DNA from: Firmicutes bacterium UBA5227
GTDB lineage: Bacteria > Bacillota > Clostridia > Tissierellales > Sedimentibacteraceae
Direction of reading: 5' to 3'
Length of the DNA: 39,545 nt
Assembly (NCBI GenBank): GCA_002409285.1
Contig: DHUT01000010.1
Coordinates: 1 to 39,545, forward strand
Positions 8,485 to 15,790 of the stretch are shown here, piece after piece. The notes beneath the pieces are model-generated. The model did not search any database and had not been told where the DNA came from. It saw only the letters and a program-made list of their open reading frames with translations. A program made the position numbers and the translations under genes. Within the stretch, counting starts at the first letter, position 1. Each line of letters begins with the position of its first letter.

Positions 8485-8877
8485 TTACAGGAGGTTGTAA
8501 ATCCCCAATGTTTTTAAGTGATTTAGCTTGGTAGACATTATATTGTCTAAATCCAGGTCAAGGGCAGAACACATTGATGCAAGATAGAATATCAGTTCAC
8601 CCATTTCCTCTTCTATTTTTTCCCTGCACTTAGGACATAGCACACCTTCCACGTGATTATCCAGATCAAACTGATTTTCTTCCAGAGTCTTATTATTGGA
8701 AAATAATTGTTTTGTTGCATGTATTTCGATGCATCCGCAATGAGTTGCTGATTTAAAAACTGCTCTGTTGAGCAGAGATGCCTGTTCGTCAAGCTTTGTA
8801 ACAATATCCAAAATGCTTTTATTCAAAAGTTGCAAATTGTCAGTTATATTTTGAAATTCACTACAATCGCACGACAT
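8485..8877 (-). CDS. Small Cys-rich MazG-like protein, function unknown
   Basis: A 130-residue protein. The C-terminal part (KIEEEMGELIFYLASMCSALDLDLDNI, from about residue 86, then KLKTLG-like) resembles the helical EExxE...D core of MazG-type nucleotide pyrophosphohydrolases. Three Cys clusters (CDC at 3-5, CGC near 47-49, CPKC near 80-83) could hold a metal. Relatives are found across Clostridia; I recall them being labelled DUF1573, but this is memory and untested. I chose ATG 8877, with AAGGGAG 9 nt upstream; the in-frame TTG at 8886 touches that site. No catalytic role is claimed. It is a single-gene unit with its own promoter. Confidence 0.7.
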   Translation of the reverse strand: MSCDCSEFQNITDNLQLLNKSILDIVTKLDEQASLLNRAVFKSATHCGCIEIHATKQLFSNNKTLEENQFDLDNHVEGVLCPKCREKIEEEMGELIFYLASMCSALDLDLDNIMSTKLNHLKTLGIYNLL

Positions 8878-8963
8878 ATATTTCAACTCCCTTCTTAAGA
8901 CAAGATTTTAATGGTTGTTTTTAAAAGTGTTTTGAGTTTTAACTGTGCTATCCTGATATTAAA

Positions 8964-8993
8964 ATTATACTTAAAGACAAGCCCGAATGTCAA
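8964..8993 (-). promoter_or_regulatory. Promoter for the minus-strand MazG-like gene
   Basis: On the minus strand, a perfect TTGACA (8988-8993), an 18-bp spacer and a perfect TATAAT (8964-8969). Transcription would start near 8957, with a leader of about 80 nt. It lies only a few bases from the first 103-bp repeat (from 9000), so anything binding the repeat could affect it. Confidence 0.7.
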
Positions 8994-8999
8994 TTACTT

Positions 9000-9096
9000 T
9001 ATTATACTAATTCACATTAAAAATTTCCCTTAGAGTGAATTAGTATATACTGTTTACCTATATTTAGGACAAATATTTGTCCGCATTTCAAAATTA
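9000..9096. repeat. 103-bp tandem duplication, copy 1
   Basis: The first of two near-identical 97-bp units, starting 103 bp apart. It contains a 13-bp inverted repeat TATACTAATTCAC (9003-9015) / GTGAATTAGTATA (9035-9047) around a 19-nt loop. Further right is a perfect 16-bp palindrome GGACAAATATTTGTCC (9067-9082). A TATACT at 9046-9051 could be a -10 but has no good -35. Confidence 0.9.
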
Positions 9097-9102
9097 AAAC
9101 AG

Positions 9103-9199
9103 TATTATACTAATTCACATTAAAAATTTCCCTTAGAGTGAATTAGTATATACTGTTTACTTATATTGAGGACAAATATTTGTCCGCATTTTAAAATTA
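9103..9199. repeat. 103-bp tandem duplication, copy 2
   Basis: It differs from copy 1 at only 3 of 97 positions, none inside the inverted arms or the palindrome. Arms are at 9106-9118 and 9138-9150, and the GGACAAATATTTGTCC palindrome is at 9170-9185. The copy ends about 100 bp upstream of the start of the PrcB-like gene. Confidence 0.9.
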
Positions 9200-9238
9200 T
9201 TAGAATTAATGCATTTATTAATCCCAATTTACTAATTA

Positions 9239-9266
9239 GCATAATTCCACGGTGAAAGAATACAAT
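9239..9266 (+). promoter_or_regulatory. Possible sporulation (SigE-like) promoter
   Basis: GCATAAT (9239-9245), a 13-bp gap and AATACAAT (9259-9266) are close to the mother-cell SigE pattern (KMATATT-N13/14-CATACAMT), with one mismatch in each box. No convincing SigA promoter is seen in front of this gene. Short motifs like this arise by chance in AT-rich DNA. Confidence 0.3.
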
Positions 9267-9296
9267 ATAAAGAGTATATATATGGGGGGGATGTTT

Positions 9297-9734
9297 ATGA
9301 AAAGAATTGTAACCATTGTTGCGATTATTGTATTTATAGCTGCTCTTTTATTCTTTTTCAGATACTTCAGAGGAAAGGGTGCAGAAAATGTGGGATTTGA
9401 TACAATTAATCCTGAAAACATGCCAAAGCAGATTGCAGAAGTTTTGCCAAACTACAGAATGAAAGAAAAAGCTTTAGTCGCAAAAATAGATGATGAAATT
9501 TTTGTTGTAGTTACAAGGGGAGAAAAAAGTACCGCAGGTTACGAGGTTGAAATTGACAAGCTGACACTGAGCAATGAGGATGGAGAAAATGTATTGACGG
9601 TATACGCCAAGTATACAGATCCTAAACCCGGAGATGTTACGGCGCAAATCCTCACATACCCCTTTACAGTGGTAAAGACAGATCTGAAAGAATTACCCCA
9701 AAAAGTTGTGCTGGAAAAGGAATATAAGAACTAA
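9297..9734 (+). CDS. Membrane-anchored PrcB-like protein
   Basis: A 145-residue protein with an N-terminal Lys/Arg then a hydrophobic helix (about 5-23, IVTIVAIIVFIAALLFFF), so it is probably anchored with the rest outside the membrane. The C-terminal part (TRGEKSTAGYEVEIDKL, then KPGDVTAQILTYPFTVVK) resembles the PrcB C-terminal domain, named from a treponemal protease complex. In Firmicutes its role is unknown. I chose ATG 9297, 6 nt after a run of seven Gs that acts as ribosome site; upstream ATGs lack one. It appears to be a single-gene unit between the duplication at 9000 and the hairpin at 9771. Confidence 0.65.
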   Translation: MKRIVTIVAIIVFIAALLFFFRYFRGKGAENVGFDTINPENMPKQIAEVLPNYRMKEKALVAKIDDEIFVVVTRGEKSTAGYEVEIDKLTLSNEDGENVLTVYAKYTDPKPGDVTAQILTYPFTVVKTDLKELPQKVVLEKEYKN

Positions 9735-9770
9735 TGACTATGTATTAGCAATGGAATTGCGTTTATTAAA

Positions 9771-9830
9771 AGATCCTTTGCTGTACTTGGGATAGCGTTT
9801 TGCCATCCTGAGTACATTGAAGGACTTTTT
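9771..9830 (+). terminator. Long hairpin after the PrcB-like gene (repeat copy B)
   Basis: Two 26-nt arms (9771-9796 and 9802-9827) can pair with 18 Watson-Crick pairs, 5 G-U pairs and 3 mismatches around a 5-nt loop, ending in T5. The right arm (CATCCTGAGTACATTGAAGG) resembles the minus strand of the repeat at 4054. It is therefore probably a copy of that repeat family now acting as a terminator. A second small hairpin (GCAAT/ATTGC, 9748-9760) precedes it. Confidence 0.6.
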
Positions 9831-9905
9831 GTTATATTTTTTTGATACAGCCAAAAATAAACATTTCATTTTGTTGAAAAATAAAGTAAAATAAAATAAT
9901 AATAG

Positions 9906-9935
9906 TTGTATTTTTGTCACAATGTGTTATATAAT
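9906..9935 (+). promoter_or_regulatory. Promoter for ftsEX
   Basis: TTGTAT (9906-9911), an 18-bp spacer and TATAAT (9930-9935). The start point near 9942 lies downstream of the ATG at 9922, which argues against that codon as the ftsE start. Confidence 0.6.
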
Positions 9936-9963
9936 TAAATTGCAAATAGTAAGAGGTGGAACA

Positions 9964-10659
9964 GTGATTGATTTTAATAGCGTATCAAAAATTTACAAAA
10001 ATGAGTTCACAGCAGTTAAGAATATTAACTTAAAAATTGATGACGGCGAATTTGTTTTCATAGTTGGGAAAAGCGGTGCCGGGAAAAGTACATTAATTAA
10101 GCTTTTGCTAAGAGAGATAATTCCCAGCGAAGGGATTATTACATATAATGAACAGGATATAACAAAAATAAGAAAAAGAAATGTTGCACAGTACAGAAGG
10201 AAAATAGGCTTTGTTTTTCAGGACTACAGGCTTCTGCCTAAGATGACGGTATATGAAAATGTGGCCTTTGCCATGGAGATGATATGCAGCAATTCCAAAA
10301 CCGTCAGAAGGGAGGTTCCCCTTGTTTTGAGCATGGTAGGGTTAAGTGACAAAGCAAAATATTATCCTGACGAGCTTTCAGGCGGTGAACAGCAAAGGGT
10401 TGCAATAGCCCGTGCGGTTATTAACAAACCGGAAACCATAATAGCGGACGAGCCTACAGGGAACTTAGACCCGGACACATCAAAAGAAATAATGAAAATC
10501 CTCACTGAAATAAACAAAAGAGGGACAACAGTAATAATGGCAACCCATGATATGAATATAGTTCAGGCTTATCAGAAAAGAATAGTTGAGCTAAAGCGTG
10601 GTGTCATTATCAGAGATATCAAAACAGGGGGATGTATTGATGAACCTAAAGAAATATAA
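9964..10659 (+). CDS. ftsE: Cell-division ABC transporter ATPase FtsE
   Basis: This is the cytoplasmic ATPase of the FtsEX complex, which uses ATP to switch on extracellular peptidoglycan hydrolases. It has 231 residues, near the family's usual length. Walker A GKSGAGKST is at about 36-44, the Q-loop is FVFQDYRLLP, the signature is LSGGEQQR, Walker B is IIADEP, and the switch His is in ATHD. The start is GTG with AGGTG 5 nt upstream; an in-frame ATG at 9922 would lie upstream of the predicted transcript. It overlaps ftsX by 20 nt. Confidence 0.95.
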   Translation: MIDFNSVSKIYKNEFTAVKNINLKIDDGEFVFIVGKSGAGKSTLIKLLLREIIPSEGIITYNEQDITKIRKRNVAQYRRKIGFVFQDYRLLPKMTVYENVAFAMEMICSNSKTVRREVPLVLSMVGLSDKAKYYPDELSGGEQQRVAIARAVINKPETIIADEPTGNLDPDTSKEIMKILTEINKRGTTVIMATHDMNIVQAYQKRIVELKRGVIIRDIKTGGCIDEPKEI

Positions 10660-11545
10660 TTATATTTTTAAACAGTCTTTTAAAAGCATGTGGAGAAACC
10701 GAATGATGGGACTTGCCTCTATCGGGTCGGTAACAGCTGTTTTAATAATTTTGGGATTTGTGTTAATTATTGTTTTGAATGTAAATAATGTTGCGCTAAT
10801 AGCTAAAGAAACCTTTGATGAAATAGCGGTTTATTTGTATGATGATGTAGACGAAAAGCAAATAGAGGAATTGGGAAAATCTTTCAAGGATATTGATGGA
10901 GTTATGGGAGTAGCTTTTCAGACAAAGGAATATGCTCTTGAAAAACTTAAAGAAGACTGGGGAGAAAATGCATATCTGTTGGAAGGTATAAGGGATAATT
11001 CACTTCCAAACACATATATAGTCCAACTGAAGGATGTCGAAAATTCTGAACATGTGGAAAACCAACTTCGAACTTTTGAAGGGGTTGAAAAAGTTCAGTA
11101 TCATAAAGATGCGGTTAACAGTCTGATAAGGATTGCTGACTTTGTTAAAAAAATTGGTACTGGGGTAATATTACTGCTTTTATTAATAAGTATATTTATA
11201 ATTTCAAATACAATTAAAATCACCGTGCTGAACAGGCAAAAGGAAATAGAGCTTATGCAGTATATAGGTGCTACAAACGGATATGTCAGGGGACCATTCA
11301 TGGTTGAGGGCATAATGCTTGGCTTTTTTGGCTCTGTAATAGCCATATTGCTGATTACTCTGGGATATAGGTATATTACGAATTATTTAGCCATACGCTT
11401 TGTTGCGGTGCTTTCAGGTATGTCCGGGTACATAGTTGGTGTTGAGATGATTCTTAATGATTTAATAATCATATTTTTAACTATAGGAATCGGCATAGGA
11501 ATTCTGGGAAGCCTGATTTCTTTGAAAAAATTCTTAAGTGTATAG
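10640..11545 (+). CDS. ftsX: Cell-division membrane protein FtsX
   Basis: FtsX is the membrane partner of FtsE and passes ATPase-driven movement to an extracellular hydrolase or its activator. It has 301 residues. TM1 is at about 24-44, followed by an extracellular domain of about 115 residues. Three more helices follow (ILLLLLISIFII, the VEGIMLGFFGSVIAILLITLG region, and LNDLIIIFLTIGIGIGILGSLI). The cytoplasmic segment NRQKEIELMQYIGATNGYV is the family's coupling region. The ribosome site (AGGGGG) and ATG 10640 sit inside the end of ftsE, so the pair is translationally coupled. Confidence 0.94.
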   Translation: MNLKKYNYIFKQSFKSMWRNRMMGLASIGSVTAVLIILGFVLIIVLNVNNVALIAKETFDEIAVYLYDDVDEKQIEELGKSFKDIDGVMGVAFQTKEYALEKLKEDWGENAYLLEGIRDNSLPNTYIVQLKDVENSEHVENQLRTFEGVEKVQYHKDAVNSLIRIADFVKKIGTGVILLLLLISIFIISNTIKITVLNRQKEIELMQYIGATNGYVRGPFMVEGIMLGFFGSVIAILLITLGYRYITNYLAIRFVAVLSGMSGYIVGVEMILNDLIIIFLTIGIGIGILGSLISLKKFLSV

Positions 11546-11554
11546 GAGAGGGAC

Positions 11555-12679
11555 ATGTTTAAAAAAAGTGTTGTTGTAACCTTGCTGATTATAACTGTGT
11601 TGAGTGTTTTTCCTGTGACAGCAGGAGGAAGCATTGCAGATTTGCAGTACAAGCAAAAACAGGTTGAAAATCAAATTAAAGAGCTTCGCAATCAGGCTGA
11701 AGGTCTTAAGAATGAGAAAAACAGTATTGAATCAGAAATCAGAATACTTGACAATGAGCTTAGAGCCTTGACTTTAGAAACCGAACAATATGAGATTCAA
11801 AAACAGGAAATTAATATGAAGATAGCTGAGTCTGAGCAAAAGATAGAACAGCTGAATAAAGAAATTGACGAAAATAATGACTTGCTGGAAAAGCGTCTGA
11901 GAGTCATGTATATGAACGGTACCGCAGGTTATCTTGATGTTCTGCTTAAGGCCGAAGATTTGGTGGATGCTCTGACAAGAATGGATATGATTCAGATGAT
12001 AGTTGAAAGCGATGTGGATCTTTTAAAAAGCATAAACGATCAGAAGGATCAGGTAGAACAGCTAAAGGTGGAACAAGAAACTGAACGGCTTGAATTAACT
12101 GCCGTAATTAATAATCTAAACGCAAAGCAAAACGAGGTTATGATTGCTTCCAGGTCTAAGGAAAATTATATGGCAAGCTTAGAGACAAATATAGATGAGA
12201 TTAAAAGGCAGGAAAATGCCATGGAAGAGCAATCTAAAAAGATTGAACAGGACATACTTGCCGCACAGCGTGCTGTAGAGTATGCAGGCGGTGAGCTTGG
12301 CTGGCCATTGCCGGGGTATAGCAGAATTACTTCGGGTTTCGGAACCAGAATTCATCCGATTACAGGATCAACTCATATCCATGGCGGAACAGATATAGCT
12401 GCTCCTTATGGAACCCCCATTGTGTCTGCCAATGATGGTGTAGTCATTTATGCAGGCTACCACTATTCCTATGGAAATTATGTAATAGTCGACCATGGCG
12501 GCGGAATCGCAACCCTTTACGGACACTGCTCAAAGTTGCTGGTAGGTAAGGGACAAGCTGTTTCAAGAGGAGAACAGGTAGCGCTGGTAGGATCCACGGG
12601 AGAATCCACAGGTAACCATCTCCACTATGAAGTCAGAGTCAATGGTATTAGAAAAGATCCAATGACATATTACAAATAG
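11555..12679 (+). CDS. EnvC-like coiled-coil M23 peptidase
   Basis: A secreted protein of 374 residues. It has a signal peptide (about 1-23, ending near VTAGG), a long coiled coil (about 27-245, rich in Leu/Glu/Lys heptads), and a C-terminal LytM/M23 domain. The zinc ligands appear intact: HGGTD at 276-280 and HLHYE starting at 355. It is thus likely an active endopeptidase, unlike E. coli EnvC, which has lost its metal site and only activates amidases. It starts 9 nt after ftsX, so it is probably the hydrolase controlled by FtsEX, as PcsB and CwlO are in other Firmicutes. The specific partner assignment is inference. Confidence 0.9.
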   Translation: MFKKSVVVTLLIITVLSVFPVTAGGSIADLQYKQKQVENQIKELRNQAEGLKNEKNSIESEIRILDNELRALTLETEQYEIQKQEINMKIAESEQKIEQLNKEIDENNDLLEKRLRVMYMNGTAGYLDVLLKAEDLVDALTRMDMIQMIVESDVDLLKSINDQKDQVEQLKVEQETERLELTAVINNLNAKQNEVMIASRSKENYMASLETNIDEIKRQENAMEEQSKKIEQDILAAQRAVEYAGGELGWPLPGYSRITSGFGTRIHPITGSTHIHGGTDIAAPYGTPIVSANDGVVIYAGYHYSYGNYVIVDHGGGIATLYGHCSKLLVGKGQAVSRGEQVALVGSTGESTGNHLHYEVRVNGIRKDPMTYYK

Positions 12680-12692
12680 CAAAAGATTATCA

Positions 12693-12715
12693 GGGGCGGA
12701 AAATCCGTCCCTTTT
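12693..12715 (+). terminator. Terminator after the ftsEX-M23 operon
   Basis: An 8-bp GC-rich stem GGGGCGGA/TCCGTCCC (one G-U) with an AAA loop, followed by TTTTCATTT. It lies between the convergent M23 gene and the minus-strand ftsH-like gene. Confidence 0.8.
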
Positions 12716-12755
12716 CATTTGTTCAGCAATCCTTTATCCATCGTTCACCTATATT

Positions 12756-14318
12756 TCAGATCAGCGCTCTTTTCTTTTTTTCATCCATTATATCATCAAG
12801 TTCTTCCGCATTCATTGTTTCATTTTTTATCAGATGCTCTGCTACCTTTCTTACGGTTGATTCGTTTTCTCTTATAAGTGTAAGAGCTCTTTCATAAGCA
12901 TCCTTTGACATTTCTGATGCTTCGTCCTTGATGCTGCCGAGGTAATATTTAAATACTCTTTCATCTATACAGGTGTTTTGTGTATTTTTACCCATGCCGT
13001 AGCTGCAAATTATTTCATAAATAATATTTGTTGATTCTTTTATGTCATTTGAAGCTCCGGTGGAAACTTCTCCTATGAATACTTCTTCCGAAGCCCTTCC
13101 AGCCAAAAGCACAGTTACCTTGTCGCAAAGTTCTTTTTTTGTATATAGAAACTTATCTTCCGTGGGAAACTTAAGCACGTAACCTAAAGCCTTATCTCTT
13201 GGAATAATAGATATTTTTTGTACCTTATCTATGTTCAGTATTTTAGCTGCTACTGCGTGCCCGGCTTCATGGAATGCAACAGTCCTTTTTTCCTTTTCCG
13301 AAACAGTCGAATGCTTGATTTCCAGACCTGCGGCAATTTTTTCAATAGCAAATTCGAAGTTTTCGGCATTTATTTTTTTAGATTTATCTTTAATAGCTTT
13401 TAATGCCGCCTCATTTGCAATATTAGCAAGCTGTGCTCCTGAAAAACCGTGTGTCTTGGTGGCTATGTCCTTAAGCTGTACCCTTTTATCCAGAGGTTTG
13501 TTTTTAGTATGTACCTCCAAAATTTTCAGCCTTGAATGGTAGTTGGGATTTCCCACATAAATTTTCCTGTCAAAACGACCGGGGCGAAGTAATGCTTCAT
13601 CCAGCAGATCGATTCTGTTGGTTGCAGCTATTACAATTACATTGCTGGTATTATTGAAACCATCCAGCTCAATCAAAAGCTGATTCAGCGTCTGATCCTT
13701 TTCGTTGTTGCTTTCTGAATTACGTTTTGCTCCAAGCGCATCAATTTCGTCTATGAAAATTATGCTTGGTGCTTCCTTTCTGGCTCTCTCAAATATCATT
13801 CTCACTCTTTTTGCGCCAACACCTACGTATTTTTCAACAAATTCAGAACCGCTGGAGTATATGAATGTTGCCCTTGCTTCTCCGGCAATTGCTTTTGCAA
13901 TTAATGTCTTGCCTGTGCCGGGAGGACCATATAAAAGCACTCCTCTTGGCACCTTGGCATCCATTGACCTGTATTTCTCTTCATTGTTAAGAAAGTCGAT
14001 TATATCTGCCAGATCCTCCTTTATTTCCTCTAATCCGGCAACATCATCAAAACCAATTTGAATTTTCGGTTCTTCGGTCTTCTTCTTTTCGAAATATGTT
14101 GTTGAACCTACAATTTCAATTGGTTCCTCCATATAGATTTCAGAATCCCTCTCTTCGTTTTTCCTCCCGGATTTCCCAAGTGTTCTGACCATGTAAACAG
14201 TATAAAATATCATTGGAAGGAAAAAAAATATTGACAAAGAATATTTATTTGATATTATTAAAATAATAATATTATATACAATAAATGAAATTGTTAAATA
14301 AAAATATTTATTTTTCAT
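12756..14318 (-). CDS. Second FtsH-type AAA+ zinc protease, lacking the ectodomain
   Basis: A 520-residue protein with two N-terminal helices (about 5-24 and 27-45) separated by only a few residues, so the extracytoplasmic domain of ordinary FtsH is missing. The catalytic parts are complete: Walker A GPPGTGKT at 131-138, pore-loop KYVG, Walker B IIFIDEID, RPGRFDR, zinc site HEAGH at 350-354, and GASND. It should still be a membrane-bound, ATP-driven protease, but with a different adaptor or substrate interface than the FtsH at 2195. The start is ATG 14318 with AGGAGG 4 nt away. An in-frame upstream extension to 14363 has no better site. It is a single-gene unit, divergent from the infC operon. 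Confidence 0.9.
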   Translation of the reverse strand: MKNKYFYLTISFIVYNIIILIISNKYSLSIFFFLPMIFYTVYMVRTLGKSGRKNEERDSEIYMEEPIEIVGSTTYFEKKKTEEPKIQIGFDDVAGLEEIKEDLADIIDFLNNEEKYRSMDAKVPRGVLLYGPPGTGKTLIAKAIAGEARATFIYSSGSEFVEKYVGVGAKRVRMIFERARKEAPSIIFIDEIDALGAKRNSESNNEKDQTLNQLLIELDGFNNTSNVIVIAATNRIDLLDEALLRPGRFDRKIYVGNPNYHSRLKILEVHTKNKPLDKRVQLKDIATKTHGFSGAQLANIANEAALKAIKDKSKKINAENFEFAIEKIAAGLEIKHSTVSEKEKRTVAFHEAGHAVAAKILNIDKVQKISIIPRDKALGYVLKFPTEDKFLYTKKELCDKVTVLLAGRASEEVFIGEVSTGASNDIKESTNIIYEIICSYGMGKNTQNTCIDERVFKYYLGSIKDEASEMSKDAYERALTLIRENESTVRKVAEHLIKNETMNAEELDDIMDEKKKRALI

Positions 14319-14343
14319 TTTACCTCCTGAACAATTTAATTTT

Positions 14344-14379
14344 GATAAATTTATCTTTACCATAACAGAAAAAGTTATG
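14344..14379 (-). promoter_or_regulatory. Palindromes in the leader of the ftsH-like gene
   Basis: Between the minus-strand start codon and the infC promoter are a perfect 12-bp palindrome GATAAATTTATC (14344-14355) and a 6-bp hairpin CATAAC/GTTATG (14361-14379, 7-nt loop). I found no clear SigA promoter for the minus-strand gene here, so the palindromes may be operator sites or part of a leader. Confidence 0.3.
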
Positions 14380-14400
14380 ACATAATTAAAAAATTAATTG

Positions 14401-14429
14401 TTGACATTTATTGTAATGTTGTATATACT
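14401..14429 (+). promoter_or_regulatory. Promoter for infC-rpmI-rplT
   Basis: A perfect TTGACA (14401-14406), a 17-bp spacer and TATACT (14424-14429). The transcript would start near 14436, giving a leader of nearly 190 nt before infC. Confidence 0.8.
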
Positions 14430-14435
14430 GTAGTA

Positions 14436-14570
14436 GATTCAAGAAGAGGTTACCGCTTCTCACCTTATGGCGTCTTCAGACTGTATTAGACTGTTAGTAG
14501 GGTTAATAAATAAATGCAGTGATAGTTTTGTATTGTTTAAAGATAGCGGTGATACGCTATCTTTTATTGT
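14436..14570 (+). promoter_or_regulatory. L20-type leader with attenuator before infC
   Basis: The leader carries a conserved-looking segment AAGAAGAGGTTACCGCTTCT from 14441, followed by CACCTTATGG. This resembles the leader bound by ribosomal protein L20 upstream of infC in Bacillus and relatives. It ends in a perfect 10-bp hairpin AAAGATAGCG/CGCTATCTTT (14539-14564, 6-nt loop) running into T4, an attenuation terminator. The expected logic is that excess L20 favours termination. The family match is from memory; the hairpin is seen directly. Confidence 0.7.
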
Positions 14571-14622
14571 GTTACGATTATGCTATTAAAAATCGATAAT
14601 AATTTATTTTTTGGAGGTGTAA

Positions 14623-15132
14623 ATTATAAAAGAACTTCAAATCAACGAACAAATTCGTGAAAAGGAAGTAAGAGTCATTGACTCTGATGGAAGTCAATTA
14701 GGTATTATCAGTACTAAAGAGGCTTTGGCAATTGCCGAAAGCAAAAAATTGGATTTAGTAAATGTATCGCCTACAGCAACCCCGCCGGTTTGCAGAATTA
14801 TGAACTACGGTAAGTTCAAATATTCTCAGGCGAAAAAAGAAAAGGAATCAAAAAAGAAACAAAAGGTTATCAGTGTTAAAGAAATTAGAATGACTCCGAA
14901 TATTGAGGAGCATGATTTGAGCGTTAAGGCAAAGAATGCGGGCAAGTTCCTCGAAGACGGGGACAGAGTTAAAGTTGTTATCAGGTTCAGGGGAAGAGAG
15001 CTTGGCCACATGGATGTGGGCAGGGAAGTGCTGATGCAATTTGCTGAAATGACAAAAGAGTATTCTGTTATAGATAAACAACCAATAGTTGAAGGTAAAA
15101 ACATGATTATGTTTTTAGCTCCAAAAAAATAA
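14623..15132 (+). CDS. infC: Translation initiation factor IF-3
   Basis: IF-3 binds the 30S subunit and checks start-codon pairing. The full N-terminal domain is encoded only if translation starts at a non-standard codon: ATT at 14623 (or ATA at 14626), 5 nt after GGAGG. From there the protein is 169 residues, begins with the family segment LQINEQIREKEVRVID, and ends MIMFLAPKK. The first usual start codon in frame is a TTG at 14725, which would remove 34 conserved residues. AUU starts are well known for infC and let IF-3 repress its own synthesis by rejecting them. rpmI and rplT follow at short spacing. Confidence 0.95.
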   Translation: MIKELQINEQIREKEVRVIDSDGSQLGIISTKEALAIAESKKLDLVNVSPTATPPVCRIMNYGKFKYSQAKKEKESKKKQKVISVKEIRMTPNIEEHDLSVKAKNAGKFLEDGDRVKVVIRFRGRELGHMDVGREVLMQFAEMTKEYSVIDKQPIVEGKNMIMFLAPKK

Positions 15133-15150
15133 CATTAAGGAGGAACTGTT

Positions 15151-15345
15151 ATGCCAAAATTAAAAACTAACAGATCAGCAGCAAAAAGATTTTCTAAGAC
15201 CGGAAGCGGACAAATTAAAAGATCAAAAGCCGGAAAAAATCATTTTACAGGTAAAAAAGCTTCTAAATCAATAAGAAATTTAAGAAAAGGCACATTAGTT
15301 TCAAGTGCGGACTCGGATAGAATAAGAAAAATATTACCATACTAA
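15151..15345 (+). CDS. rpmI: 50S ribosomal protein L35
   Basis: A 64-residue, strongly basic protein with the L35 pattern MPKLKTNRSAAKRFSKTGSG and a C-terminal IRKILPY. It is the middle gene of infC-rpmI-rplT, starting 18 nt after infC behind AAGGAGG. It is probably controlled with the operon through the leader at 14436. Confidence 0.97.
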   Translation: MPKLKTNRSAAKRFSKTGSGQIKRSKAGKNHFTGKKASKSIRNLRKGTLVSSADSDRIRKILPY

Positions 15346-15371
15346 TCGGTAACATACAGGAGGAAAATTAA

Positions 15372-15731
15372 ATGGCAAGAGTTAAAAGAGCCGTAAATGC
15401 TAAGAAAAACCATAAAAAAGTATTAAAGCTTGCTAAAGGATATTACGGATCAAAAAGTAAATTATATAGAACTGCTAACCAGGCAGTTATGAAGTCACTT
15501 TCATATGCGTACGTTGGAAGAAAGTTAAGAAAAAGAGAATTCAGACAGCTTTGGATTGCAAGAATTAACGCTGCTGCAAGACAAAACGGTTTATCATACA
15601 GCAAGTTCATAAATCTGTTAAAACAAAACAATATTGAAATTAACAGAAAAATGCTTTCAGAAATGGCAATATATGACCCTGAAGGATTTACAAACCTTGT
15701 AGAACAGGTAAAAGAAAATAAAGCAAGCTAA
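15372..15731 (+). CDS. rplT: 50S ribosomal protein L20
   Basis: A 119-residue protein needed early in 50S assembly and, in Bacillus, the repressor of its own operon. Family features are ARVKRAVNAKKNHKKVLKLA at the N terminus, then SYAYVGRKLRKREFRQLWI and ARINAAARQNGLSYSKFI. It is the last gene of the operon, behind AGGAGG, and is followed by a terminator. Confidence 0.97.
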   Translation: MARVKRAVNAKKNHKKVLKLAKGYYGSKSKLYRTANQAVMKSLSYAYVGRKLRKREFRQLWIARINAAARQNGLSYSKFINLLKQNNIEINRKMLSEMAIYDPEGFTNLVEQVKENKAS

Positions 15732-15733
15732 TT

Positions 15734-15766
15734 GACTGCAGAGACTGTAATAATTGCAGTCTTTTT
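15734..15766 (+). terminator. Terminator after rplT
   Basis: Stem GACTGCA (15734-15740) / TGCAGTC (15755-15761) with a 14-nt loop, then TTTTT at 15762-15766. It ends the infC-rpmI-rplT operon 3 bases after the stop. Confidence 0.8.
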
Positions 15767-15790
15767 CGATTTTAGGGAAAGAAGGCAACT

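Noticed and set aside
9000..9199. CRISPR-like repeat
   Set aside because: Only two long units of about 97 bp separated by 6 bp, no unique spacers and no cas genes.
13705..14061. Open frame of 118 codons on the plus strand
   Set aside because: It lies entirely opposite the AAA domain of the ftsH-like gene, has no family resemblance and no ribosome site.
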